Origin: Malania oleifera
Lineage: Eukaryota; Streptophyta; Magnoliopsida; Santalales; Ximeniaceae
Reading direction: 5' to 3'
NCBI RefSeq assembly: GCF_029873635.1
Contig: NC_080423.1
Location: 94,358,191-94,422,190 of the forward strand
DNA length: 64,000 nucleotides
The notes beneath the pieces were generated by a model that saw only the letters and a list, made by a program, of their open reading frames with translations, did no database searches and had not been told where the DNA came from. Both the position numbers and the translations under genes were made by a program. Positions 33,576 to 42,330 of this stretch are shown in pieces (position 1 is the first letter of the stretch; each line of letters starts with the position of its first letter).

Positions 33576-35829
33576 TGTTGACCTTATTGGTCACGCCCGA
33601 TTTTGATTATGACAAATACTCATTGTATCTAATGAGTGTTTAAGGTTTTGTGCAGGAACTAAAGGTGTTAAAATAAAGATGTGCACAAAGTTAAGAAAAG
33701 CCCAAAGACCAAAGTTTTATTTCATAATGTAATATATTTAATTGGTCTATAATAGTAAGTAGGCACTTGGTTTGTAATAAGCTCACACACATCACATGTA
33801 TGATTTACTACGTAAGCTCAAACCAAATCATGAATGAGAAAGAACCATAGAAAGACCTTAGGGTGTACCCTTCGGTCGACCGACACCGGACTTTTTCGGT
33901 GTCTTCAAATTGGACCCCAAGTGCCCATAGGAAACACACATTTACACATATGTTTGTTAGACACTTGAATAGGACTTGTTAGGTTCAATACAGGACCGAA
34001 AATGCACACTTGGTGCACTTTCGGTCGACCGGCCAACACAGTTCACTTTGGCCTGGTCGACCGAACCGGCCCTGGGTCAACAGTTTGACCAAGGCCCGGT
34101 CGACCGAACTTCACAGTTCATTTCTTGTCGGTCAACCGAACCACCTGGGAGTCAACATTTTGACCTCCCAATCGATCGACCACTTTTGTATTCCAACTAC
34201 CTGGTCGACCGGAGGGTCCTCAGAAGAATTCCCAGCGGTCTGGTCGACCCAACCATGAAGTTCAAAAAGGCCCGATCGACCGAACCTCAGAAATTTGGAA
34301 AATCTCCTTGCCCTGGTCGACCGACCATTCAGTTCAAAAGTCCCTTGGTCGACCGAGCCATTTGAGTCCTGATCGACCAAACCATTTCTGGTCGACCGGA
34401 CCTCTCGGGTTACCCTGTTTTTTTACCGTAGTTAATTTTTTTAAACAAGGTTAAAATACTTTAAACATCATTAAACTTTTCTAATAATACCCAATAGGTC
34501 CCCAACGGCCATATTTTCTCCCTTGCCTATATATATGAGTTCATTTGAGAAAATTAAGTCAGATTAGCCACTTTGATTAGGGAAAATTCTTTGAAAAACC
34601 AAAACCCTATAATATTCATTTCCAAGCTTCACATACTCAATCTTACCTTCCCATATTGCCTACATCATTTGTAAGTTGGTTTTGAGTATTTGTCTTGATT
34701 GGTTTGCTCTCCTATCTTTGGATTGTTTGACTTATTTATGAGAGTTAAACCTTAAGTGTTCTTAGGGGACTTTGGTAATAAGTCTTTCTTAAGAAGACTT
34801 ATATAAAACTTCTGAGTATTGCATATTCATTGCAATATCTTAAGAAGTTTGTATTTGTATTTTGGTTGCAAAAACATTTTCAAATATCTACTGTGTTTGT
34901 ATCTTGAAAATATGATGAGATATTTGCTTATGTGATAAAATCTTTGTTGTAATATTCGTTAACTCATATATCCTTTGCTGAATACAAAGATTGAATATCT
35001 TTTGGCAAACCAAACATATACACTTCAAGAGCATCATACAATTGAGAAAACCCGCTCTTTGAAATATACACATATATTGCTTAGCTAGTATCTTCGTGTG
35101 AACATCTTACCTGAATATCTTGTGATACAAAGATCATCTAGGTTTGCACTCTCATGCACTCATTACAACTATAGTAAATCTATTTGAGAGTTGAACCATC
35201 TAGATCACATTGAGCTTACATATTGAATCATACTGTGGTATTTGTAATTAAGCGTATTTGGGTACACATCTGCTTTACTTGAAAGCTTATTCATTGTACC
35301 ATTTGATTGTATTTCAAATACTGTTGTATTTCCAGGCACGGGCCTGAAGAGGGAAACTAGCCCTAAAATAGTCCCGGATTGGCTTAAATCCAGTTAGGAA
35401 AGCTAGGTGCGTCGTCCTGTTAAAGCATGTAGGTTGAGGTCAGCCCCGCAAATTGATCTGGTTAAGGTTGAGGTCAGCCCTGTGTTAATTTGACCTGGTT
35501 GTAAACGGTGCCACTCCACTCTTAAGTGAGCTATTAGTGGAATCCTCCTGCTTGCGAGCTAGAGGCGGGGACGTAGGCATAGTTGACCGAACCCCGATAA
35601 CATATCGTGTGTTCATTTACATTTTCGCACTTTATATTTACCGCACATGTATGTTATGGGTGAATGATGCGTATGACTTAAAATTCCACATTATATTTAT
35701 CTACGCATTTGGAAATTGAATAAACTGACCCTAGGTTGTGTATATACTGTTGTAGGATAGATTAACTTAGGAGAAAAAGTTTTAAATTCCAATTCACCCC
35801 CCCTTCTTGGGAACACACCAATTCTAACA
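33576..35829 (+). mobile_element. Solo LTR of the Sirevirus-like family
   Basis: It starts TGTTGACCTTATTGG, ends CAATTCTAACA and is flanked by ACTTA (33571-33575 and 35830-35834), with no internal sequence. That is what recombination between two LTRs leaves. Its orientation is opposite to the element at 16951. It is clearly more diverged than that element's two LTRs are from each other. It has a TATA box (CTATATATATG near 34528) and a degraded array of 13 GGTCGACC-like sites. Confidence 0.93.
33872..34399. repeat. Degraded GGTCGACC array in the solo LTR
   Basis: Thirteen sites, many now TGGTCGACCGA, CGATCGACC or GGTCAACC. They mark the position of the palindrome array in an older copy and show its decay. 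Confidence 0.85.
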
Positions 35830-36005
35830 ACTTATTTATAATCAATAATTTCTTTTATGTAAATCTTTTTAAAAAAATTATATATTTAAAATTTGTAAAA
35901 AAAGTTAGTATTATTTAATAATTTCTTTATTTTTTATAATAAAATGGGAAAAAACTCATTTTAGTTTCCCACAAGAGGAAGCAAGCAGAGTAGAAGGAGT
36001 TTTTT

Positions 36006-36374
36006 GCGATATTGTGTTCTGAGAGGGCTCGGGAAGGATATCAGTAGGATCGTCCTGCGAGATTTACCACGTATCACCACGCGGATAGATTTCAGGCGCA
36101 AATCTCGCAGCTTAGTCCTGCAAGATTTCCGCCACACGTCACGTTCCAATTCGATGCCTCATTAAATCTCGCAGCTTGGAGCTGCGAGATTTCTTCAAGC
36201 GTCGCCACGCGTCACCTGCCCCCTGTTTCTCTCTTTGCCACGCATCGAAGGCAAAGTGGCCATCAGTTTAAATCTCGCAGCATGAAGTTGCGAGATTACG
36301 TGAGCATTATTTTGGAAAAAGTTTTTCCAATCATAGTGTTATTTTATTTTTTATAATAAAACCGGAAAAAACTC
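36006..36374 (-). repeat. MULE right terminal inverted repeat
   Basis: The inverted partner of 15454-15852. Hairpins at about 36041-36065, 36100-36128, 36163-36192 and 36270-36298 match those on the left. Just inside it, 35935-35958 repeats the terminal 24 bases of the element in the same orientation. Confidence 0.9.
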
Positions 36375-36874
36375 AAAATACTTGTCATCAAACTTTTCTA
36401 CATTAATTGCAGAAATGTCAACCTTGGTAGAAGTTGCAATCACGTAAGACTGGTTTACGCGCCTTAAAGGAACACCATCAACCTTAAATGGGCCAATAAC
36501 CAGAAGCAACCCAGATGGAAGTTGTCTCATAAAAACAACTCCCTTCCCCTCAAATCTCCCAGCCAAGAGAACCAAAACCGTCCCAGGCGTAATGGCGTAA
36601 TGGCGTAATGCTCGGTCTGAGCTTGGTGAATTTGGGCTTGCGCTTGTTAGCGAGTAGCTTTTTTACATTTTCGGCGGGGTAGATCTTGGGCGGTTTCTCC
36701 GCTTGCTTCTGCGGCGCCGGCTTGGGGGTCGTGGAAGAGGAAAACGCCGCCGTGTTTGACCTTGATGGCCCAAATACCACGCTTGTGACACATCTTGGAT
36801 CTCGAGAATTTCCCGATACCTCATACCATTTCTGCGTTCTAGGTAGTTCTGGGTTTCCTAGCCGCCGACGCCAC
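36375..36874 (-). pseudogene. RPL6: Ribosomal protein L6 (eL6) retrocopy, N-terminal part
   Basis: On the minus strand the start codon has become GTG (36872-36874), followed by ASAARKPRTT, stops, and [21 protein letters not shown] frameshift leads to [20 protein letters not shown], then SITP, a 16-base insertion (ATTACGCC repeated three times), [20 protein letters not shown] and [20 protein letters not shown], ending FDDKYF at the MULE target site. These match plant eL6 (60S subunit) in order, without introns, so this was copied from mRNA. The leader at 36989-36997 has AAACCCTAA on the plus strand, the telo-box common in ribosomal protein gene leaders. It continues at 15285-15453. Confidence 0.92.
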
Positions 36875-37174
36875 AGGTGAAACCTTCACGGCTCTCTGAA
36901 TCAGGGCGAGGGTTGTCACAGACTCACGAGACTCTGCCAGCGAGCGAGGGGCGGTAGTCGGCGACAGTGACAAAAACTGAAGGTAATGAAACCCTAACTC
37001 GAGAGGTCTTCTGTATGATGCAGAGACGGGGCGAATCACAGGCTGAAACTCTGTTGGAGGACCTCATGAAACTCTGTTGGAGGATCTTGTGAGATTCAGA
37101 GGTCATCGAACCTCTACTTTGGCCGGCAATGTCCGCCATTGATAGTTAGGTTTAATCTCCTAGCTCTAATACCA
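36875..37174 (-). other. copia leader with primer-binding site and captured RPL6 5' UTR
   Basis: 37159-37174 is the primer-binding site (minus TGGTATTAGAGCTAGG). A short ATG frame, MADIAGQSRGSMTSES, starts at 37139 and may be the old copia Gag start. A direct repeat of AAACTCTGTTGGAGGA lies at about 37046-37092. From about 37005 down to 36875 the sequence looks like a ribosomal protein gene leader (telo-box, TC-rich). Confidence 0.6.
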
Positions 37175-37358
37175 TGAAAACAGAATGTGATTTTTGTATT
37201 TCTTGAATTAAATTGTACAGACCAATTTACAGTATTTATAATACGATTGGAAGATCTAAATATGGAATTAATCACCTAAACAAATCTCTCTTAATGATAT
37301 ACAATATATACTTTCCTAAATAACTCCAAGATACTCGAAGATACTCGAGATTTCTACA
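37175..37358 (-). repeat. 5' LTR of the RPL6-carrying copia
   Basis: 184 bp, about 8% different from the 3' LTR, with TSD AACAG outside it at 37359-37363. Confidence 0.92.
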
Positions 37359-37363
37359 AACAG

Positions 37364-38154
37364 TGATGGATGGTGGCTGGAACTGCTCAAGAGCCCTTTG
37401 CTGCTGCTGGAGAAGAATAACAAGGAAGAAACGACAGGGCAGAGCATCTCAGTTTCACCAGATCGTTGTGGTGACTAGCAGCTGATGGCAGTTTGTCCAA
37501 TTGTGATCCCCAGCAAATGCGATGATACCTCAGTTTCACCTTGTCAAGAGCTCTCTCCAATCCAGTCAGCCAATGTTCAGTCATTCAAGAGCATTACATG
37601 AGTCACCTGAACCACTTTGGTAGCAATGAGAGTAATATTCTAGCCAACCACAAATTCATGTGGGCCGGAGTCATAAACATAAAAAATAAAAAAATAATAA
37701 TATTAAAAAAAAAAAACCCCATCAAGCAACAGCACACACGATACACACATCATTTCATGCATGTATGAAAGGGTATTTCATACATGTATGCAAGGGTATT
37801 TTCTTTTTACATTATTCAATTAACAAGGCAACAGTAAATTCATTTACTCAATAGTTCAAGTTACAACACAAATCCCTAGTATAAATAGGGTCACTAATCT
37901 TGGGGAGTAACACAAAAGCCCTAGAGAGTGGGAGAGAACAAAACACACAGATTTGGAAAGAAAAAGAGAGGGTGGCTGGGAGAAAGATAAGCCCCCGCGC
38001 CCCTGGTCGCCTTATAATCATTGATCAATATGAATCATCCCATCATCATCATAATGACCCTTATCATTGTCAAGGGAACAGCAAATAACAAAAGATTTCT
38101 TTTCTTATTTTAGTCTATAATTATTTTCTTATTTTTCCATTCATTATTCTTTAC
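37364..38154. other. Spacer right of the nested copia, no gene recognised
   Basis: Continues the host sequence interrupted at 11663. The open frame 37387-37584 (minus) resembles no family I know. Two short blocks at 37970-38075 repeat 11300-11460. An ATGTATGAAAGGGTATTTC-type direct repeat is at about 37760-37800. Confidence 0.45.
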
Positions 38155-39235
38155 AGTTAGCACATATTTTGACAGATTATAGTTTACATGTATAGAGTTA
38201 GAATCATGCTGGAACTTATTTACTTTCCATGCATAGCATTCTTGTAAAGTCTATATATAATATAAAGATTTCAAGGCCAAACAATTCAGCCATTCACACA
38301 ATACTTTGACATGGTATCAGAGCTTGCCGACTGCTAATTTTTTTTCCCTCAAATTTTTTTGCCTTCTCGATTTCGGAGGTGTCTCTTGTTTCTGTGGCTG
38401 TCGTGGGTCTATCCTCTTATGGTATTTTTTGGTTCTCTATTTTTCAGTATTTCTATGACTAAGTGGCTGTCAGAACAGCTTTCTGTTTCTGTTCCAGTGC
38501 TTCTCCGTCCTTATAATTCTCAGCACAGCAGGTTTCTTGGTTTGCAATTTATTTTAGTGCAGGCAGGTCAATCGAAATAGCTTTCTAGCGCTTCTCTGTC
38601 CTTGTGATTCTCAGCACAACAAGTTTCTTGGTTCAAGATTTATTTTTTAGTGCAAGCAGGTTGTTCTTGGTTCTTTCTGTTGTTGTTTCAAGTGCTTCTC
38701 TGTCCTTGTGATTCTCAGCATAGTAGGTTTCTTGGTTCAAGATTTATTTTTTAGTGCAGGCAAGTTGATCTTTTTTTTTTTTTTCTACCTGTGTTGATTT
38801 ATTTTTGAGCTTTTCGATTTTCTAGTAGTATTTTTCTTTTGGCACAATTTGTTCTTTTTTTTTATTTGGTTTCTCAATTTTCTCCTCTCTTTAGCATGGA
38901 CTCCACACCTGTGTTTGCCAAGTTTACGACAACAATTATTCTATGTGGGCTTTTCAATTTGAACTTTTCATGAAGGGAAAAGATCTTTGGGGTCATATTG
39001 ATGGCATAGATTGTGCACCCAATCCTGATAAATCCAAGGATCAAGCGGCTTGTCCTTCATGGGTTGTGCTTGATGCCAAGGACTCAACGGCTTGTCCTTT
39101 ATGGGTTGTGCTCAATGCTCAGATTCTGTCTTGGCTTCTTGGCTCGGTCGAGCCACATATTTTAAGTTCAATGATTCAGTGGCCGTCACTTCAATGCCTC
39201 GCCTATCATGTTATGATTGTGTGAAAGATTGACTA
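38155..39235 (+). mobile_element. copia 5' remnant: LTR end, leader repeats, gag
   Basis: An LTR end (about 38155-38311, ending TTTGACA) is followed by the primer-binding site TGGTATCAGAGC (38312-38323). The leader holds about three degenerate copies of a ~110-bp unit (CTTCTCTGTCCTTGTGATTC etc., 38485-38770). Gag follows: the frame 38943-39224 reads MWAFQFELFMKGKDLWGHID and AQILSWLLGSVEPHIL, typical of copia Gag. A 42-bp tandem duplication (39043-39126) repeats a 14-residue segment, ACPSWVVLDAKDST / ACPLWVVLNAQ. The rest of the element is missing. Confidence 0.7.
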
Positions 39236-39284
39236 CAAAACAGAGTCCAACTATTAGATATATACAAACATATATCTATATACA

Positions 39285-39873
39285 CAATGTTTTAAAACAC
39301 GACAACGTAAGGCAAGGCGTTTTAACCCTTAAAAGGCAAGGCATAAGCCTTTTAAGAATTTATTTTTAAGATTAAAAAAATGTAAATAAATTTTATATAT
39401 TTTAAAAATAAAGAAAAATTAAAATATAATGTAAGAAAAAAAAATTATATATACTTTGCAAACTACTTGTCGACCATTCAAAAAATGCTAACTTGAATAA
39501 ATGACATAAATCATGACAAGAAGTAACCATACTATTACAAAGTTCAAACTATTTTCATGATTTAAGATTCAATTCTCTATTATTTTGGAAAGATTGAGCT
39601 TCAAGATTTCTAGAAATCAACTCATATTATGATATTCCTTTTTATATAAACATGTAGTTAAAATTTTTTAACCAATTTTTACTTGATAATCAGACGACAC
39701 AGATCCAAGATGCGTAAGCCTCAACTAAAAAGGCATGTCTTTTGTAAAAATATGTTAGCCTCAACATATAATACGTTAGCCTTTTTGGAATTTGGTATTT
39801 TAGATTGAGCCTCAAGGCATTTTAGGCATGTTGTGCCTTGAGGCAAGCCTCCACTGAGCCTTTTAAAACACTG
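39285..39873. mobile_element. hAT-like MITE
   Basis: Ends CAATGTTTTAAAA and TTTTAAAACACTG form a 13-bp inverted repeat with one mismatch. The flanking 8-mers TATATACA (39277-39284) and TATATATA (39874-39881) differ by one base, as for an hAT TSD. Inside, GGCAAGGCG / GCCTTGAGGC words near both ends extend the inverted structure. It has no coding capacity. Confidence 0.65.
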
Positions 39874-39927
39874 TATATATATAGTTAAAAAAAAAAAGGA
39901 AGAAAAAATGTAACATAAATAAATGCA

Positions 39928-40700
39928 AGAAGATTAGGTGGTCGAGCTTGAAGGGAGAAAATATAGTAAAATTCAAAAAAAAAATCATTGAAGAGAGTAA
40001 TTGGACAATGGGAGATGAGGTAGATGCGAACACTATGTGCAATAGAATGGCTCACTCAAATTTAAAGATAGCAAAAGAGTTTTTGGGTAAATCCAAAGAA
40101 AAATACTCGGGCAGTAAAGAAAGTTGGTCGTGGGATCAAGATGTCCAAAAATCTGTAAAGAAAAAATGAAATTGGAATAAAAAATGGCAAAATTGTAGAA
40201 ATATAGAAAATCTTGAAAAGTATAAAAAGGCAAAAAAAAAAAATATGTAAAATAGGTTATTAGTGAAGCTAAACATAGAGCTTATGATACTTTATATATT
40301 AGACTAGGAACAAACAAAGAAGAAAGAAATACTTATAAACTTGCAAGATTTAGAAAAAAAAAAAAATGCAAAGATTTAGGTAATATAAAATGTAAAAAAA
40401 GATGAAAATGATAATGTCTTAATCAAAGAAGAAGACATAAAAGAGAGGTGGTGAAAATATTTTGATGAGTTGTTTATTGAAAAGCAAACTAAAAGCTTCA
40501 GCTTGGAAGTGACAAATGAACAAAAGACTAAAAATAAGGAGATTTATTTGTAAAATTGAAGTCCTTAAAGTTAACATGGCTTTAAAAAGGATGAAAAGTG
40601 AGAAATCTATGGGTCCAAATAACATACAAATTCAAGTTTTGAAATGTTTATGGGGAAAAGGAAGCAAATGGTTGACAATCAACAAAAGAAAAGGACAAAG
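39928..40700 (+). pseudogene. RTE-type LINE remnant (endonuclease-RT region)
   Basis: The plus-strand reading gives IRWSSLKGENIVKFKKKIIE, DEVDANTMCNRMAHSNLKIA, KEFLGKSKEKY and ESWSWDQDVQKSVKKK, then IKERWWKYFDELF and MALKRMKSEKSMGPNNIQIQ, with many stops and poly-A-like insertions. The order and motifs match the linker and first RT block of plant RTE/non-LTR elements. It ends before the RT catalytic motif. Confidence 0.65.
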
Positions 40701-40741
40701 GAGTTTACCCCAGGCAAGACAACAAGGGCACTCGCTAACCC

Positions 40742-41230
40742 TTTTTTTTTTTTTTTTTTTCACTTTATTGTATTCCATCCTGATGAAATCCCAACCATTT
40801 CAACCGAGATATATAAGAGGAATAAAAATCATAACAGGTAAAAAAAATCGCTAAACAATTCAACATTCCATGAAAGACGCATCAACAGTCCAGCTGAGAA
40901 CGAAAAATTAATTAAAGAATCAATGGGGAAACAAGCACAGCACATGTCCATTGAAAGAAATCGAAAAAGCAACCCTAAAAATTTCAGGGCAAAAAAACTG
41001 TAAATCGATCCAGAAACGAGCCAACAGACTAAACACAAAAATTCAAAAGCAACAAATAAAGAAAATGAAATTAGCTCCTTGTTTTAGCAGACGAAGGACA
41101 CAAATAAAGCGAAAGAAATCATCAATCGAACCTTGCCCTTTCGCTGAGATTCTAATGCAGAATTGCCCTCACAGAAGAACACAAAGCCGCATCACCACTC
41201 ATGTATGCAAGGACTAGTCCCTGATTGCAC
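40742..41230 (-). other. Possible poly(A)-tailed retrocopy
   Basis: A T19 run (40742-40760) is preceded, on the minus strand, by AATAAAG (near 40764-40769). The minus strand from about 41230 down has a TAGGGTT leader-like section. It could be a retroposed transcript or the 3' end of a non-LTR element. The signal-to-tail distance (about 3 bases) is too short for a normal mRNA end. Confidence 0.3.
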
Positions 41231-41289
41231 ATTTCAAGATTTGGCGAGGAGGAGGATAGTAAACGCACAGGGAACATACCACTGTAATG

Positions 41290-42330
41290 GAGAATCAAGC
41301 TCTATATATCAGGGTTCATTTGCTCAGATTAGGGAGAGATTAGCATTTTGATTTTGTTAATTAGGGTTAAACAGGGTTAATTTTCTTAAATCCATTTAAA
41401 ACAAATTTAATAATTTCCTATGTGTCCCAACGGTTATAATTTAGGTCTCCTCTATATATAAGGGTTCATTTGCTTAGATTAGAGAGAGATTAGCATTTTG
41501 ATTTAATGAAAATCCTCTGAAATTTTTCAAAACCTATTTTTCATACAAAGCCTATACTCTCTCATACACTCATTCTTTTGCTAAACCAAACCTTGTGAGA
41601 GTTATTTGAGTGGTTATACATTATCCTCATTTGATAGGAAACTCTCATTGTATTGTGTTTTTGATTTTCAAATTGAGACTTGAGCATAAGATTTTTCCCT
41701 CGATTTTATTTGATAAATCAGTTTGTAGGAAAATCTATTGGCTAGTGAGTCTTTGCATTATCATTGCAAGACTCATTGAGTTTGTATTTTTGAGTGTGCG
41801 AAAATATTTTCACAAGCTTTGTTTTTGAATATCTCTTTGTGCTTTGGTTTTGAGAAATTTTTTTTTTTTTGAGATATTCTAATTACTCTTGGTACAAATC
41901 TTTGAAACTCTAAACTGTGATTGAGATTTTCATTTTTACATAGTTTTATAGATTAACTTGTTGATACACTCTTGTGCTTTAAATTGAGATGGTTATTACC
42001 TTAAGTGTTGTTTGCACATATGCACCACTGAGCTTATAGTTCTTACATTATTGGTATGCATTGATTAATACTGGTACAAATCTTCTTGGTTGAGAAGCAT
42101 ATATTTTGTACACATCTTGTATTGTAATTGATTGTATTCCAGACGTGGGCCTGAAGAGGGAAACTTGCCCTGATAAAAGTCCCGGATTGGCTTCCACCCG
42201 GTTAGGAAAGTTAGGTGCACCATCTTGGTAAGGTGTATTTGTAGGTTGAGGTCAGCCCCGTTAATTGACCTAGTTGTAAACGGTGTGTCGCTCCATCCGT
42301 TAAGTGAGTCGTAGTAGAAATTCTTTCTCT
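41290..42330 (+). mobile_element. Old Sirevirus-like LTR fragment
   Basis: Diverged relative of the LTR at 33576-35829. It shares the CCCAACGG to TATATATA section (41425-41500 against 34500-34545) and the block GGGCCTGAAGAGGGAAAC to GTAAACGGTG (42145-42290 against 35341-35510). A 52-bp segment occurs twice (41305-41356 and 41452-41505). The 3' end is cut by a copia LTR at about 42330. Confidence 0.65.

Larger units (their letters stand above)
15454..36374 (+). mobile_element. Mutator-like DNA transposon (MULE) with MURA and plant mobile domain
   Basis: The ends are exact inverted copies at the tips (GAGTTTTTTCC ... GGAAAAAACTC). They are flanked by the 10-bp repeat AAAATACTTG (15444-15453 and 36375-36384), a length typical of MULEs. 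Long terminal inverted repeats extend to 15852 and from 36006. Removing the element and one TSD copy restores the RPL6 reading (DDKYF-AKEVEK). The interior carries a MURA-PMD gene region at 28438-32391 on the plus strand. Of the 20.9 kb, about 11.9 kb is later insertions (16951-26576 and 33576-35829), leaving a MULE of about 9 kb. Confidence 0.92.
11669..37358 (-). mobile_element. copia element carrying ribosomal protein L6, split by nested insertions
   Basis: Two 184-bp LTRs in the same orientation (11669-11852 and 37175-37358) are flanked by the 5-bp repeat AACAG (11664-11668 and 37359-37363). On the minus strand the order is 5' LTR, primer-binding site (TGGTATTAGAGC, 37163-37174), leader, RPL6 copy, protease, integrase, RT, RNase H, polypurine tract (11853-11864) and 3' LTR. 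Without the MULE at 15454-36374 the element would be about 4.8 kb. I count about 15 differences between the LTRs (about 8%), so it is clearly older than what sits inside it. Confidence 0.92.

Noticed and set aside
36351-36880. A working RPL6 gene
   Set aside because: The start codon is lost, there are frameshifts and stops, the C-terminus is 21 kb away and truncated, and it lies inside a retrotransposon.
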